Origin: Cephalopachus bancanus
Taxonomy: Eukaryota > Chordata > Mammalia > Primates > Tarsiidae
Assembly: GCA_027257055.1 (NCBI GenBank)
Contig: JAPVLO010000097.1
Coordinates: forward strand, 4,875,001-4,939,000
Reading direction: 5' to 3'
Length of the DNA: 64,000 bases
This document shows positions 24,803-36,535 of the stretch, piece after piece. Made by a program: the position numbers and the translations under genes. The notes below the pieces were generated by a model. That model did not search any database. It was not told the DNA's origin and was given only the letters and a program-made list of their open reading frames with translations. How positions within the stretch are numbered: the stretch's first letter is position 1; the number at the start of each line of letters is the position of its first letter.

Positions 24803-27418
24803 GCTTCTTCCAGCCTAAGTACTTGAAACTGTAGAAAAAACATGATATTCACAAAATGCTATAGAGGTTTGGGAATCATACACATTATTATTTATTTTGG
24901 TTATATAGATGGCTAAATAATAAGTTCACAACATACTGCACATGTTATAGATGAATAGTTGAAAGTAAAGAAAAATCTATGTCCATAAAAACCAGAGTGT
25001 ATGGTTTTGATGAATTTGTACTGAAACCATTTTTTTTAATTAAATAAAGAAAGTCCTTGCATATAGGAAGCTGATATTAGGTATGCCAAGGACATGCATG
25101 TAGGGTTAGTTTCCTTAACATCATCATCAGTTTTTCTCATGTTTAATGGTATGTGATAATAAGAAGAACAGATGAGATTTGGGATGCTGGCTTTTCATTT
25201 TCTAGCTACAGAAACCCTGGCCCACACAGAGCCTACACCTATGACCTTGGCTTCATCGGCACCATGATCTCAGCAATGCATCTATCATCCCTGCCTTTGG
25301 ATCTAATGAATATGAACCACATTACATCAGAGAGAGTGCTAAGGTCAACAATTAATATTTTAGAGTTATAACTCACTGTGAACCCAAGTGCTTGCATTTT
25401 TTTTAGCAATACTACAGTATAAATATTATTTATTTCTAAAATTAAAAGAGGGCCAATGTATTATGAGGTTTGATACCAAATATGATTCCAAAATGGACAA
25501 ATATAATTAATATCTCTAGACAATAAATAATAGGATTCAATAGGCATGGCTACGAACCAAAGCCAATTCTAACGTTCCATTAAATACAGCTCTAAATTTA
25601 TTTGACTGATACCTGATTGGTCATTGATAAATACTAAAAATTGATGAATAGAACTAATCAACCTAATCTTATTTATCTCTTTGGTAACTCAAATCTTCAT
25701 GTAATTAATTTGAGAGTTAAAGTCAAAGCATCTTACATTGCTTTCAAATCTACCCCCTTCTCATGTACATGTTTTACAATAGACACAGCTATGTTTGAGT
25801 GACACGGTTCAGCTTTCAGGCCAAAATAGATAAGGCTGATGTTAGTTTGCCTCTAAAAACATGCCATCGCTAACAAGATTTCAGTTCCATCTTGCTCATC
25901 TCTCAATGAAGGTAACATAACTATGGAGTGATTCAACAGCCATTTTCCATCATATAGACTGAACAAGAAGAACTGGTCTGCACATAATGGTATGTGTTAA
26001 TAAGAAGATAATTCTCAGCTGGGGACTAACTCAGCAACTGCTCAGAGACACAGAAATGGGAGGGGACAATAGTGTTACTTGAGGCAGGCAGTCAGTGCCT
26101 CCTTCTCAGAAATTCTTAAGCACCAACCCCATTACTGCATGTAGGTTCTGAAAGAGATTCCTGAGCCCTTGTTTTAAATCAGACTCTTTCCTTGAAACTG
26201 CATAGGGAATTTTCTTTTACCTATGACCAAAGGAATCCTAAGAAATATAAATGACAACCAGGAAGCATCAGAAAGAAATCAAGGAAGGTTAGTTAGTTCG
26301 TAATCCCCAAAGAGTCAAGTCTAAGAATTTCTTGCGAAAGGAAAAGTAAATTAAATTTAAATGTGTTATTTTTGTACTTAATATAGATCAACTGTCAAAA
26401 AGGGATGGTGCAAACATTTCTAGTAAACTTAGTCTCTTATACAATAAAGCCAAAAAATATGTAATTTGAAGAGAATAAAGTCAGATATTATGTTAGCAGT
26501 TCGTTCAAACAAAGGCATGCCATTCTGTATGTGGGGCAGGTGGCATTAATTTCTTACAATAAGCAGATTAAAATGAAATATGAATTTGAATCTGCTTCAT
26601 TTGAGGAAGACTAGATAGAGCCTAGCTTGAGACAGAGGCACCATATGGAGATAAGCACAGGCAATGAGAAAGAGACTAGAAGAAGGCACATTGCCAACTA
26701 TTATGACTTTTAATCTGTTTGCCAATTTTGTCCCAGATACCTCTAAAGGCCTTTACTTTTTACCTCTGAGTTTTCAGGCTACAGCAAGAATATGAATATG
26801 TATAAAGGGGGATAAATGATTCAACTAAGATTTATTCTGTTCACTAAGAGAGCTAGAGGCAATTCCATATTTGCATTTTTATCACCACCTCTTTAAATAA
26901 GATTACATAAATTCTAAATTATCTAGTTGTTTTCCTAAAGTTTCTTGCCTCAAATTTTGAGTTAAAATTTATATTTGAAACAATTAAACTCATTTTCCTG
27001 GGCCATGACTCTTTTGTACATATAGAACTTGGTTAAAACATTTTACATGTCTGTTTTTATGATGCCTTTTCAAAAGATATTGACCATATAATGAATATTT
27101 TGATTTCTAGGTTGAAGACTTATGGCTGGTTAATGTCTATGTTTTTAAAAGTACAAAGTTACTTAATGAGTCATGGTAAGTGAAGTGGTTCCTAGCACAA
27201 AAGGATCAAGCCCCATGGAATCAGAAATCTCAATGAAATAGGATGTTCCATTTCTTAAATTATTGTGAACAACTCAAGTGCTCTTTTATTTTTATATTTT
27301 CACATATTCATTAAATATATATGTGATTTTCAATCTTGGCTAATTCCATTACTTTATGGGACAACAGTGTTTCAAAATTATTAAACAAATAGGAATCTTG
27401 ACCTTCTCAACTGGATTT
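23271..27418. other. About 4.1 kb of single-copy intergenic DNA
   Basis: I find no exon, RNA gene or named repeat apart from the (TC)n microsatellite at 24739. A ~24-bp stretch TAATGGTATGTGATAATAAG at 25145 recurs with small changes at 25986, but similarity does not extend. The 72-codon frame at 25153-25371 is not recognised. Confidence 0.45.
24739..24802. repeat. (TC)n microsatellite
   Basis: About 64 bp of almost uninterrupted TC dinucleotides with one CC phase break near 24790. A homopurine/homopyrimidine tract of this length can in principle form triplex DNA. Confidence 0.97.
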
Positions 27419-27434
27419 GAAAATGATAGATGAA

Positions 27435-27722
27435 GCCGGGCTCGGTGGCTCAGTCTGTAATCCCACACCTTTGGGAGGCTGAGGTGAGTGGATTGCCTGA
27501 GCCCGCGGGTTCGAGACCCGCCTGGGCAGCGAGACCTCATCTCTACAATAAATAAAAAAAATCAGCTACTTGGAAGGCTGAGGCGGAAGGATCGCAGGAG
27601 CCCAGCAGTTCGAGGCTGCAGTGGCTGGGAGCAGCCACTGCACTCCAGTCTGGGCGACAGAGTGAGACTCCGACTCAAAAAAATAAATAAATAAAATAAA
27701 ATAAAATAATTTTTTTTAAAAA
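27435..27722 (+). mobile_element. Young-subfamily Alu with an internal deletion
   Basis: The 16-bp duplication GAAAATGATAGATGAA at 27419-27434 and 27723-27738 is exact. About 31-33 bp at the start of the right arm (from CCGGGCGTGG to ATTCCGG) is missing, joining AAATCAG directly to CTACTTGG. The tail has become (AAAT)n/(AAAAT)n. Confidence 0.97.
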
Positions 27723-27738
27723 GAAAATGATAGATGAA

Positions 27739-28959
27739 GAGTTACAAAGATGTTATCAATTCTTAAGAACTTTGCTTCAGGAAATTATATTTCAGCTGCT
27801 TGCTCACTGTTGTGTTTATAAACAAAAAGAAATGGTTATTGCTGGTATAATTATGGGATGCACTTCAGAGACTGATATGATTACACAGTGAATAAGGCAG
27901 TGCATAAATCAGAACATTAGACTCAGGCAAATCTTCAAGAGTACTTGTGGACATTGTGACCCCTCAGTGTGAACTACTATCTCCCATTACTGTGAATAAT
28001 ATTTTCTCATATAGGCATCACAGAGAATGAAACCATTTTCCCTTTATTGGATGCCATTTCCATGTTTCTAAGTGAATGCCAGCTCTTTGCAGATTAAAAT
28101 AAAAATACTGATTTACATTTAACTGAAATACTGATTTAAATGTATACTAAAACTCTCCACAGCAAAATGATGAGTTGCTTAAGACTATTACTAGTTTTTT
28201 AATACTAGAACAAAGATGATATCCAATATTGAAATGCTGGAGACTTATTGTTATTTAATTGTTCTTTATGATCCCAGCAATAGTTTCCCTTCCCTGAATT
28301 CTGGTAAAGGATATCTTATAAGGTTGCAAAAAATTTTACTGTATCTTCTATAAAAAGCAAACTTCAAATTTTGAGCACCTCATGACTTGATAGAGTAAAA
28401 AAGAAAGGACCTATTATCTCCGCTTGAAAGGTCTTAAGAACTAAAGACCTAGAAAAAATGAGATTAGTAGTGCCAAATCAACACCTACTAGATATCAACA
28501 CACATCAATACACCAATACACTTAATTCAACATGGATAACAGCCAACTGAAACTAGGCCGATGACTGTTGTTTTGGGGACATAAATTAGTTATTGGCTTC
28601 CTATGTTTGAAAACCACTATTTCTTCAAGTCAAAATTAGTATCAGTGACAGGCAAGTGTAACAGCTGAAAGGTCAAAATGGAATTTCACCGCAGTGATTG
28701 AGATAAGATAATATTTGCCAAGATTGGAGAGCAATCTTTTGCAATAAGAGGAATTAGACTTAGGTAACTTATCACTAATGAAATAATAGTATGTGAAATG
28801 CATGAAAGACTTACACAAGGCATTGAGGGAGAAATGAGTCAGTAAAATAAAAGTTCCAGAAATAAGTATGAGGAGAGGGATTACACTCTATACCATAGAG
28901 TAGGTTCTTGGCTACAAAAACTAAGACTGTAAAGTATCTTTAGCTTACTTCTATCTAAA
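27739..28959. other. Single-copy intergenic sequence
   Basis: Nothing recognised. AAATACTGATTTACATTTAA near 28105 is partly repeated 25 bp later. Confidence 0.5.
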
Positions 28960-29125
28960 TCTCAATTTCTTCAACTGAGGAAATGGAAATTTAGTGACAT
29001 ACATATTTTATAGCATTGTTCTGAGTATTAGATGAGTTAATATATGTGAAACACTTTGAACTATCCCTTTATTTCACAAAATTCAATAAATATGGCACTT
29101 GCTATTATTATTATTATACTACTTC
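28960..29125 (+). repeat. MIR SINE, 3' half
   Basis: TTTCTTCAACTGAGGAAATG, GAGTATTAGATGAGTTAATA and TATGGCACTTGCTATTATTA match the plus-strand MIR 3' half. Confidence 0.7.
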
Positions 29126-29256
29126 ATGAAAAAGATCATTTTCCAAGTGATGAGCTCTTTATACTTATAGCAGAAAGTGATAACATTGTATATAACTCCT
29201 CCCAGAGTGTATATGACAGAATTTGAACTTACCAACTTACCAAATGTTTCTTTTTT

Positions 29257-29534
29257 TTTGAGTTGGAGTCTCACTCTGTCACCCAGACTGGAGTGCAGTG
29301 TCCGCTCCCGGCCACCCCAGACTCGACCTGCTGGGCTCCGGCGATCCTTCCGCCTCAGCCTTCCGAGTAGCCGGAATTACAGGCATGCGCTACCACGTTC
29401 GGCTGATTTTTTTGATTGATTGCAGAGATGAGGTCTCGCCGCCCAGGCAGGTCTCGAATCCGCGGGCTCAGACAATCCACTCACCTAGGCCTCCCAAAGG
29501 CGCGGGATTACAGGCTGAGCCACCAAGCCCGGCT
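29257..29534 (-). mobile_element. Young-subfamily Alu, minus strand
   Basis: Both arms are complete in antisense, with the duplication AAATGTTTCTTTTTT at 29242-29256 and 29535-29549. Confidence 0.97.
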
Positions 29535-29744
29535 AAATGTTTCTTTTTTTAAAAGACTTATTCCCACTTTACTAGAAGTTAAATAAATATCAATCTCATC
29601 AAATGCAAAATTAAATATTTGCTTTTAAAAGTGGGTCCTACAAGCAATGGGTCACAGTGTGTCACTTTACTCATATTCCTCAAAGTTTCCTGTAGAGGCC
29701 TACTGAAAAAAAACCAAACATTTTAACTTTGTAAGAAGCTACAG

Positions 29745-30033
29745 GTCAGGCTCGGTGGCTCAACCTGTAATCCCAGCGCTTTGGGAGGCTGAGGTGAGTG
29801 GATTGCCTGAGCCTGCGGATTCGAGACCCACCTGGGCAACTTGGTGAGACCTCATCTCTACAATAAATCAAAAATTATCCGGGCGTGGTGGCGCGTGCCT
29901 GTAGTTCCAGCTTCTTGGAAGGCTGAGGTGGAAGGATCGCCGGAGCCCAGCAGGTCGAGGCTGCGGTGGCCGGGAGCGCCCACTGCACTCCAGTCTGGAT
30001 GACAGAGTGAGACAACAACTCAAAAAAAAAAAA
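29745..30033 (+). mobile_element. Young-subfamily Alu
   Basis: It runs from GTCAGGCTCGGTGGCTCAAC to an A-tail. The duplication AAGAAGCTACAG at 29733-29744 and 30034-30045 is exact. It differs from its siblings at some sites (CCAGCGCTTTGG) and has a CAACTTGG segment in the left arm, a variant shared with the copy at 36536. Confidence 0.97.
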
Positions 30034-30131
30034 AAGAAGCTACAGACTATTTGGGGACAATATCTTCCTTCTATTACACCAGTAAATCAAACATTTGTTC
30101 CTTCTGAAATCTGGTTCAACAAATACTTTTG

Positions 30132-30164
30132 CATTTGATCTTAGCTAAAAGGCTGAGAAACAAT
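30132..30164 (-). pseudogene. U2 snRNA retropseudogene, first 33 nt of U2 only
   Basis: The minus strand matches U2 snRNA from nucleotide 1 to 33 with 28 of 33 positions the same. All five differences are C-to-T or G-to-A transitions. The core CTTTTAGCTAAGATCAA corresponds to the U2 5' end that includes the branch-site pairing region's upstream part. Flanking direct repeats GGTTCAACAAATACTTTTG (30113-30131) and GGTTCAATAAATATTTTTG (30165-30183), 17 of 19 alike, are the target-site duplication. There is no poly(A), so it resembles the known class of 3'-truncated snRNA pseudogenes. It is not a functional gene. Confidence 0.85.
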
Positions 30165-30300
30165 GGTTCAATAAATATTTTTGAACAAAATAAATGAGCT
30201 AGGCACTAACGACATGAAGATAAATAATGCATGGCACATGGCAACAAGGAGTTTACAGTATTTGAGGAAACAAGTATATGAAAATACCTAAAACAGAAAT
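30165..30300 (-). repeat. L2 3'-end fragment, minus strand
   Basis: GGTTCAATAAATATTTTTGA, GAGCTAGGCACTAACGACAT and AACAAGGAGTTTACAGTATT follow reverse-complement L2 3'-end text. The U2 fragment inserted at its very end. Confidence 0.6.
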
Positions 30301-31311
30301 TAGGTATTGACAAGTGATGAAGCAGAAGCAGAAATCTGTTGCTTCAGAAGTCTAGAGTTGAGGTTGTCAGTTTCCATCAGAAGCAACAGACTATTAGTCA
30401 TGGCTGGGCAATGTTTTACCAATAAAATAAAATAAAATACTATTTTGTGAATGGGAAGACAGTTGGAAATCTAGACTTGAAACTCAGAAGAATGATAAGG
30501 TCTAAAGGTAAAGATCTGGGAAAGCATCAATAAAGGAGAAAACAGAGGTCATGGTTATGGATAAAATTATCCAAAGAAATACTGTAAAACAATTAATAAA
30601 CCTATATATAATCTCTACTATCTGATATAAATGGATTAATGAATCTCTCTCATGTAGAGGACCTAAATGTAGAAATAATAAGTCTCATTTTGGCAGATTT
30701 TACTTTGTTAATTGCAGAGTTGTTTATATAAGACTAACTCTCCCATATATAATGGTTATAAACTTTAGGCAATGGAAAGCACCTCTAAAGCACTGGAGGA
30801 GTAAATTAGAAGCTTCGAGTAAATTAGAAAGCACTGGAGGAAAATCAAAAGCAAGCAGCTTAAAAATAAGCAAACGGCCTTGGTCTTACTAAAGAAGCCA
30901 GAGTTTAGAGTTCAGGATTGCCAGAATGGTAGGAAACTAGGAAAGGAAGTCACAGATCAGAGATTCATGGCTAGAACTTTACCCAGAAATCTGTGAATAA
31001 ACTGCCCAAATCTTAGATTAGCATGAATTAAGCATGCACAGGGAGTCTCTAAGGGACTCAAAGTAACAGCTAGAAGGATGAGAGAAACTTTTGTCTCAGC
31101 TGTTGTCTATTACAGGTGAAAGAACATTTAGAGTGCAAATTGACTCTCTGTTAGTACAAAAATACTTTCAAAAGATTATAATAAAATTCAGAAGCTCTAC
31201 AATGTATCCTTCATAATGTCCAGTATGTAATAAAAAATTACTTGACTTATCCCCTCAAAACAAAAATGTGTCACATTGCCTAGAGAAGAGAAGTTAATAA
31301 TGCTCAACTGG

Positions 31312-31602
31312 CCGGGCATGGTGGCTCATGCTTGTAATCCCAGTGCCTTGGAAGGCCTATGAAGGAGGACCAATTGAGGCCAGGAGTTTGAGACCAGCAT
31401 GGGCAACATAGTGAGGCCCCATCACTAAAAAAATATAAAAATTATCCAAGTGTGTTGGCTCATGTCTGTAGTTTCAGCTACTAGGAAGGATGAAGTGGGA
31501 GGATTGTCAGAACCCAGGAGTTTGTGGGTGTAGTTAGCTATGATCATGTCACTGCCCTCCAGCCTAGGTGACAGAACAGGATCCTGTCTTCAAAAAAAAA
31601 AG
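31312..31602 (+). mobile_element. Old AluJ-like element
   Basis: GGCCGGGCATGGTGGCTCAT through CCTCCAGCCTAGGTGACAGA. The duplication TGCTCAACTGG / TGCTCAGCTGG flanks it (31301-31311, 31603-31613). Confidence 0.95.
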
Positions 31603-31738
31603 TGCTCAGCTGGAAGATGTTGAAATTTTGAGCTATTGAACAAGGACTTCAAAGCAGCTATTATAAACATGTATATGATTTTGAAGGAAAATATGGTAAC
31701 TATATATTAACAAATGGAAGCTATAAGAAAGAATTGAG

Positions 31739-31909
31739 GTCATTGCCTTACTAGACTCTTTTGTGGTCATGAACTCTTTGAGCTATGGCTGTTGCCATGT
31801 TTCCTGTCTTTGACCCCCTTCCCTACCTTAGGGAGGTGAATCTCCTCTTTCTTTCTGTCTCTTTCTCTAATTTACTTTTTAAATAAACTATATTTTCTAA
31901 TCTAAAAAA
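31739..31909 (+). mobile_element. Unnamed polyadenylated retroposon, copy 2
   Basis: The ~171 bp unit contains CTTTGAGCTATGGCTGTTGC, CTACCTTAGGGAGGTGAATC, a CT-rich stretch, AATAAA at 31882-31887 and a poly(A) tail from 31904. It is flanked by AAAGAATTGAG (31728-31738) and AAAGAACTGAG (31910-31920), a target-site duplication of the L1-mediated type. Homologous to 8636-8820. Confidence 0.68.
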
Positions 31910-32150
31910 AAAGAACTGAGTAGAAATTTTAGAATTAAAGATACAGTAATCTGAAATGAAAATGATTATTTTGATAGCTAATTGGAGATTGTAGAAGAGT
32001 CAATAAACTTAAATATAAATTAATAAGAAGTATGTAATCTGAAGAGCAAAGGGAAAAAAAAGACTTGCAATGAGAAAGATTCTTTGATAGGTGGGACAAT
32101 ATCAAGTGGTCAAACATAGGTGTCACTGAAGTCCTAGAAAAAGGGCAGAA

Positions 32151-32449
32151 AAGCCAGACATAATGGCTCACACTTATAAACCTATAATGCCAGCACTTTG
32201 GGAGGTTGAGGCTGGAGGATTGCTTGAATTCAGGAGTTTGAGACCACTCTGAGCAACATAGCTCGACCCCATCTCTACAAAAAACAGAAATTTAGCTGGG
32301 CATTGTGACATGTACCTGTAGTCCTAGCTACATGGGAGGCTGAGGTGGACGGATCACTTGATCCCAAAAGTGGCTGCTCACCACAGCCACTACACTCAAC
32401 CTGGGTGACAGAGTGAGACCCTGATTCAAAAAATAAAATAAGAAAAAAG
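32151..32449 (+). mobile_element. Old AluJ-like element
   Basis: Both arms are readable (AATGCCAGCACTTTGGGAGG; CAACCTGGGTGACAGAGTGA). It is flanked by GAAAAAGGGCAGAA and GAGAAAGGGGCAGAA. Confidence 0.93.
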
Positions 32450-32957
32450 AGAAAGGGGCAGAATATTTTCCAAATTTGGTGAAAAATGTAACTTACAGAT
32501 CTAAGAAGATCAGTGAAACTTAAGAAGCTTAAGAAGAGAAAACTGTTTCTAGATACATCATAATAAAACTGCTGAAAACAACTATAAAAGGAAACACTTT
32601 GAAAACCACTAGATAAAAAATGGCATCTTTTTTACAAAGACGTGAATTATAATCAACCCATCTTCAGGAACAATGTAAGTCAAAGACAGTAAAACATCTT
32701 CAAACTGTTGAAAAATGAAATTTGGCAATCCAGAATTCTATATCCAGTTAAAATAGTACTCAAGAATAGGCATTATTACTTTAAAATAAATAAGAATTAT
32801 AATAACCTTCACCACCAGACCTATACTACAAAAATATGCTAAAGTGAATTATTTGGGCTAAAGAAAATGGTACTAAATGGCAACTCAGATCTTTTGCACA
32901 AAATTAAGAGCAAAGGAAATGATACACTTAAGTAAATATAAAAAATTGTATATATTT

Positions 32958-33272
32958 TTGTTTGTTTGTTTTTTGGTTTTTTTTTTTGGTTTTTTTTTGA
33001 GTCGGAGTCTCACTCTGTCGCCCAGACTGGAGTGAAGTGGCCGCTCTCGGCCACCGCAGCCTCGACCTGCTGGGCTCCGGCAATCCTTCCGCCTCAGCCT
33101 TCCGAGTAGCTGGAATTACAGGCATGCACTACCACGCCTGGCTGGTTTTTTGATTTATTGTGGAGATGAGGTCTCGCTGCCCAGGCAGGTCTCGAACCCG
33201 CGAGCTCAGGCAATCCTCTCACCTCAGCCTCCCAAAGGCACGGGATAACAGGCTGAGACACCGAGCCCGGCT
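32958..33272 (-). mobile_element. Young-subfamily Alu, minus strand, with G-interrupted T tail
   Basis: A T-rich tail broken by G's precedes GAGTCGGAGTCTCACTCTGT. The duplication AAAAATTGTATATATTTTT / AAAAATTGTATATTTTT is at 32941 and 33273. Confidence 0.96.
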
Positions 33273-34763
33273 AAAAATTGTATATTTTTTTACTTTATTT
33301 ATTTACAAAAATACTTGGAAATGTTTTAACAATGTCCAGTGGAACTTATAATACATATATGTAGAAAAAATATATAAATATATTAGGCTAAAAGATAGAG
33401 TTGATAAATAAAACTAAATAGCTGCAATGTTTCTATATTTTCGGTGAACTAGTATAATATTAACTCTAAGTAGACTATGATAATTTTAAGATTCATACTA
33501 TAATTCCTGTGGTAATTACCAAAAAGCCAATAGAGAAATTAAACATGAATTCTGAAAAAATACTTGATTAACCCAAAAAAGATAGAAGGAGAAAAAAAAA
33601 AGATGAATTAACAACAAATGGAACAAATAAAAAGCAAACACTACAATGATAGACAGATAAAACCATGCAAATATTCATGTCTACTGTAACTGGACAAATA
33701 CTTTATAATGCAGATTGTCAGAAAAAAAGCACCAATTTTTGCTATATAGAAGATAATCTTTATATATAAAGATAAAGATGACTAAGAAGTAAATGTATGA
33801 GAAAAACTATGTCATAAAACAGTAGATGCAAAAAGAAGCTGGTATGACTATATTAATATTAAAATAGACTTCAATACAAAAAATACTAACAAAGCAAAAC
33901 AAAAAAAATTTATGATAAAATCATTAATTTATCAACATAACATAATCTCTTACATGCAGAACTTGAAAATACAAAAACAAAAATTAATAGGAATTAAAAA
34001 AGAAATGGACAATCAATAATCAGAATTGGGTATTTTAACACTTCTCTCAGTAATTGATAGAACAAGTATATAAAAGATTAATAAGTACATAGAAGAATTG
34101 CAAAACACTATTGAACAACTTGATTTAGTTGACATTTATATAACAGTCAACAACTGCCCCATACATAATTTTTATGTGTGTATGGAATATTCAACAAGAA
34201 AAACCATATAATAGATCATAAAACACGTCCTAATAAATTTCAAAAGATTAAAATACTGCAGATTAAGAGCTCCAATCTTAATAAAATAAGTATAAATAAA
34301 TAACATTTGTAGAACCTCTAAATATTTCAAAATTAAACAAAAAATTTCCAAATAACTCATATAGCAAAGAAATCATAAGAGAAATTAGGGCCAACCTCAA
34401 ATTGCATGATAATAAAAATACATGTCAAAATTTGTAGTATGTAGCTAAAACAATGTTTAGAAGGAAATTCTAGCTTAAATGTTTATAATATAAAGTAAGA
34501 AAGGTTGGAAATCAAAATTATGTAAGTTTTTACCTCAATAAAAAAATTGAACAAGTTAAACCCAAAGTAGAAGAAAGGAATAAGTAAAGGTAAGATTAGG
34601 AAAAAATGACATAGAAATAGAATGCAAAAAAATTAATGAAACCAAAAATTGGTTCTTCGAAAGGATCAACAAATTGACAAGAACGCTCAAGAAGAAAATA
34701 ATTGCTAAATCAGCAGTGAAAAGTATTGCATTAATCAGGGTTCTCCAGAGAACCAGAACCAAT

Positions 34764-34769
34764 AGAGAA

Positions 34770-34819
<50 letters not shown>
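34764..34819. repeat. (GA)n microsatellite
   Basis: GA dinucleotides, first as GAAAGAGAGAAA and then pure for about 42 bp. It occupies the site where this repeat family usually has a short purine/AT-rich run. Confidence 0.95.
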
Positions 34820-34821
<2 letters not shown>

Positions 34822-35115
34822 AGAAATTGGCTCATGTGATTGTCGAGACTGGCAAGTACAACATCAGCAGGATGGGCTGACATGCTGGAGACCACGGAGA
34901 ACTGGTGTTCCTGTTTGAGTCCAAAGACAGGCGTAGACAAGTGTAGAACTAAGAAGAGCTGATGTTACAAATGAGGAAGGCTGCCACCAGCTGAATAATT
35001 TTTTCTTGCTTAATGGAGGGTTAGTCCTTTTTTTCTATTCAGGGTTTCCACAAATTGTATAAGGCCCATCCCCACTACAGAAGACAATATGTTTTACTCA
35101 AAATTTACTGATTTT

Positions 35116-35399
35116 TTTTTTTTTTTGAGTTGGAGTTTCAATCTGTTGCCCAGACCGGAGTGCAGTGGCCGTTCCCGGCCACCGCAGCCTCTACCTGCTG
35201 GGCTCCGGCGATCCTTCCGCCTCAGCCTTCCAAGTAGCCGGAATTGCAGGCATGCACTACCACGCCCAGCTGATTTTTGATTTATTGTAGAGATGAGGTC
35301 TCACTGCCCAGGCGGGTCTCGAACCCGCGGGCTCAGGCAATCCATTCACCTCAGCCTCCCAATGACGTGGGATTACAGGCTGAGCCACCGAGCCCGGCT
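35116..35399 (-). mobile_element. Young-subfamily Alu, minus strand
   Basis: The duplication AAAATTTACTGATTTT at 35100-35115 and 35400-35415 is exact. All diagnostic bases of the young group are present. Confidence 0.97.
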
Positions 35400-35619
35400 A
35401 AAATTTACTGATTTTAATGTTAATTTTATACAAAACATACTCACAAAAAGACCAAGACTAATACTTGACAATATCTGGGCATCCCATGGCCCAGCCAAGT
35501 TGACAGTTGACATATAAAATTAACCATCACAGATGTGATATCTGTATAGATTTTACAGATGTGAAAGAATAGAGGAAAATGCTATAACATAAGATATTTG
35601 TAATGATGTAGATTCAAAT

Positions 35620-36508
35620 GATAAATTATCAGTCTGTGGGGTTTTTTTTTTCTGTAATGTCTTGTAAGTGGAAAACATTATTTAGCAAAACCGACAAAGA
35701 TAAAAAAGAAACTTAATAACCGTGTCTATTAAAAAATAGAAATTATAATAACAAACTTTTTAAATACAAAGTATCGGTGCTCAATTCTTTTTTATGTAAA
35801 TTCTATCAAAAACTTAAGAAAGACATAATACAAACTTTATACAAAAAAATAGGAGAAGATCTTTGTTTATATTTTTTCTTGCCTTATTATTTAGGCTGGG
35901 ACCTCTAGTGAAATGTTAAAATTACTAAGAGAGTATCTTTCGCTTTTTCCAAAATTTGGAGTGGGGGATATTTAATGCTTCACAATTAATAATTGTTTAG
36001 CTGTAGTTTTTCATAGAAGCCCTTTATTTAGATTGAAACTCATAATTCTGATGCCAAAATCTTACAAAGACATTATAGAAAAAAAAAACCCACAGACTGA
36101 TAAAACTCATGAATATAGTCATAAAAACTCATAAGCCATATTAGCGAATGAAATCTCCTAACATACAAAAAGAATAATTCTCCATGAAAAATTAGGGTTT
36201 ATCCTAGGTATGCTATGCTAGCTCAATAATTGAAAATAAGTCACTGTAATTCACCACATTATTAGAATAAAAAATAAAAATTGTGTAGTCACCTCAATAA
36301 ATGAAAAAAAAGGAATTTAATGAAATTCTTAAATTCAATGCTCTTTCATGCTTTTAATAAAACTCTTAGCAAATTAACAATTGAAGAATACTTCCCAAAC
36401 TAAAGGGCATCTATGAAAAGCTACAACTAAAAAAATTAATAATTGAGAAACATTAAACATTTTATCCATAAATTTTAGAGAAAAGGAAAGTTATTTTCCC
36501 TTAGAATA
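35620..36508 (+). mobile_element. Rearranged L1 ORF2 fragments with internal inversions
   Basis: Sense ORF2 text (35690-35862, TTCTATCAAAAACTTAAGAA; 36046-36508, TGAAAAATTAGGGTTTATCC) is mixed with antisense ORF2 text (35626-35668; 35870-36045, TTTTCTTGCCTTATTATTTA). The antisense parts are inverted copies of sequence also present in sense orientation nearby. No open frame remains. Confidence 0.62.
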
Positions 36509-36535
36509 GCAAAAGGACCCTTAAGAATTATGCCA

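Larger units (their letters stand above)
31080..34720 (+). mobile_element. Old L1 (L1M/HAL1-like), plus strand, interrupted four times
   Basis: The sense order of L1 is visible. Sequence upstream of ORF1 (31140-31300) is followed by ORF1 text (32460-32760, CCAAATTTGGTGAAAAATGT and GAATTCTATATCCAGTTAAA). ORF2 endonuclease and following text come next (33840-34700, CTATATTAATATTAAAATAG and AATTGATAGAACAAGTATAT). It is very AT-rich with many stops. Three Alus (31312, 32151, 32958) and the unnamed retroposon (31739) are inserted. It ends where another repeat begins at about 34722. Confidence 0.78.
34722..35535. repeat. Interspersed repeat of unknown name, with (GA)n and a nested Alu
   Basis: The text AATCAGGGTTCTCCAGAGAA, GGCTCATGTGATTGTCGAGA and GCCCAGCCAAGTTGACA...AAATTAACCATCACA is a common mammalian interspersed repeat that I recognise but cannot name with confidence. 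Part of it recurs at 54045-54175. It carries a (GA)n microsatellite at 34764-34819 and the Alu at 35116-35399. Confidence 0.6.

Noticed and set aside
25153..25371. 72-codon frame with a somewhat balanced composition
   Set aside because: No homology recognised, and flanking sequence lacks splice sites or a promoter.
34674..34880. Arg-Glu repeat protein (RERERE...)
   Set aside because: Translation of the (GA)n microsatellite.
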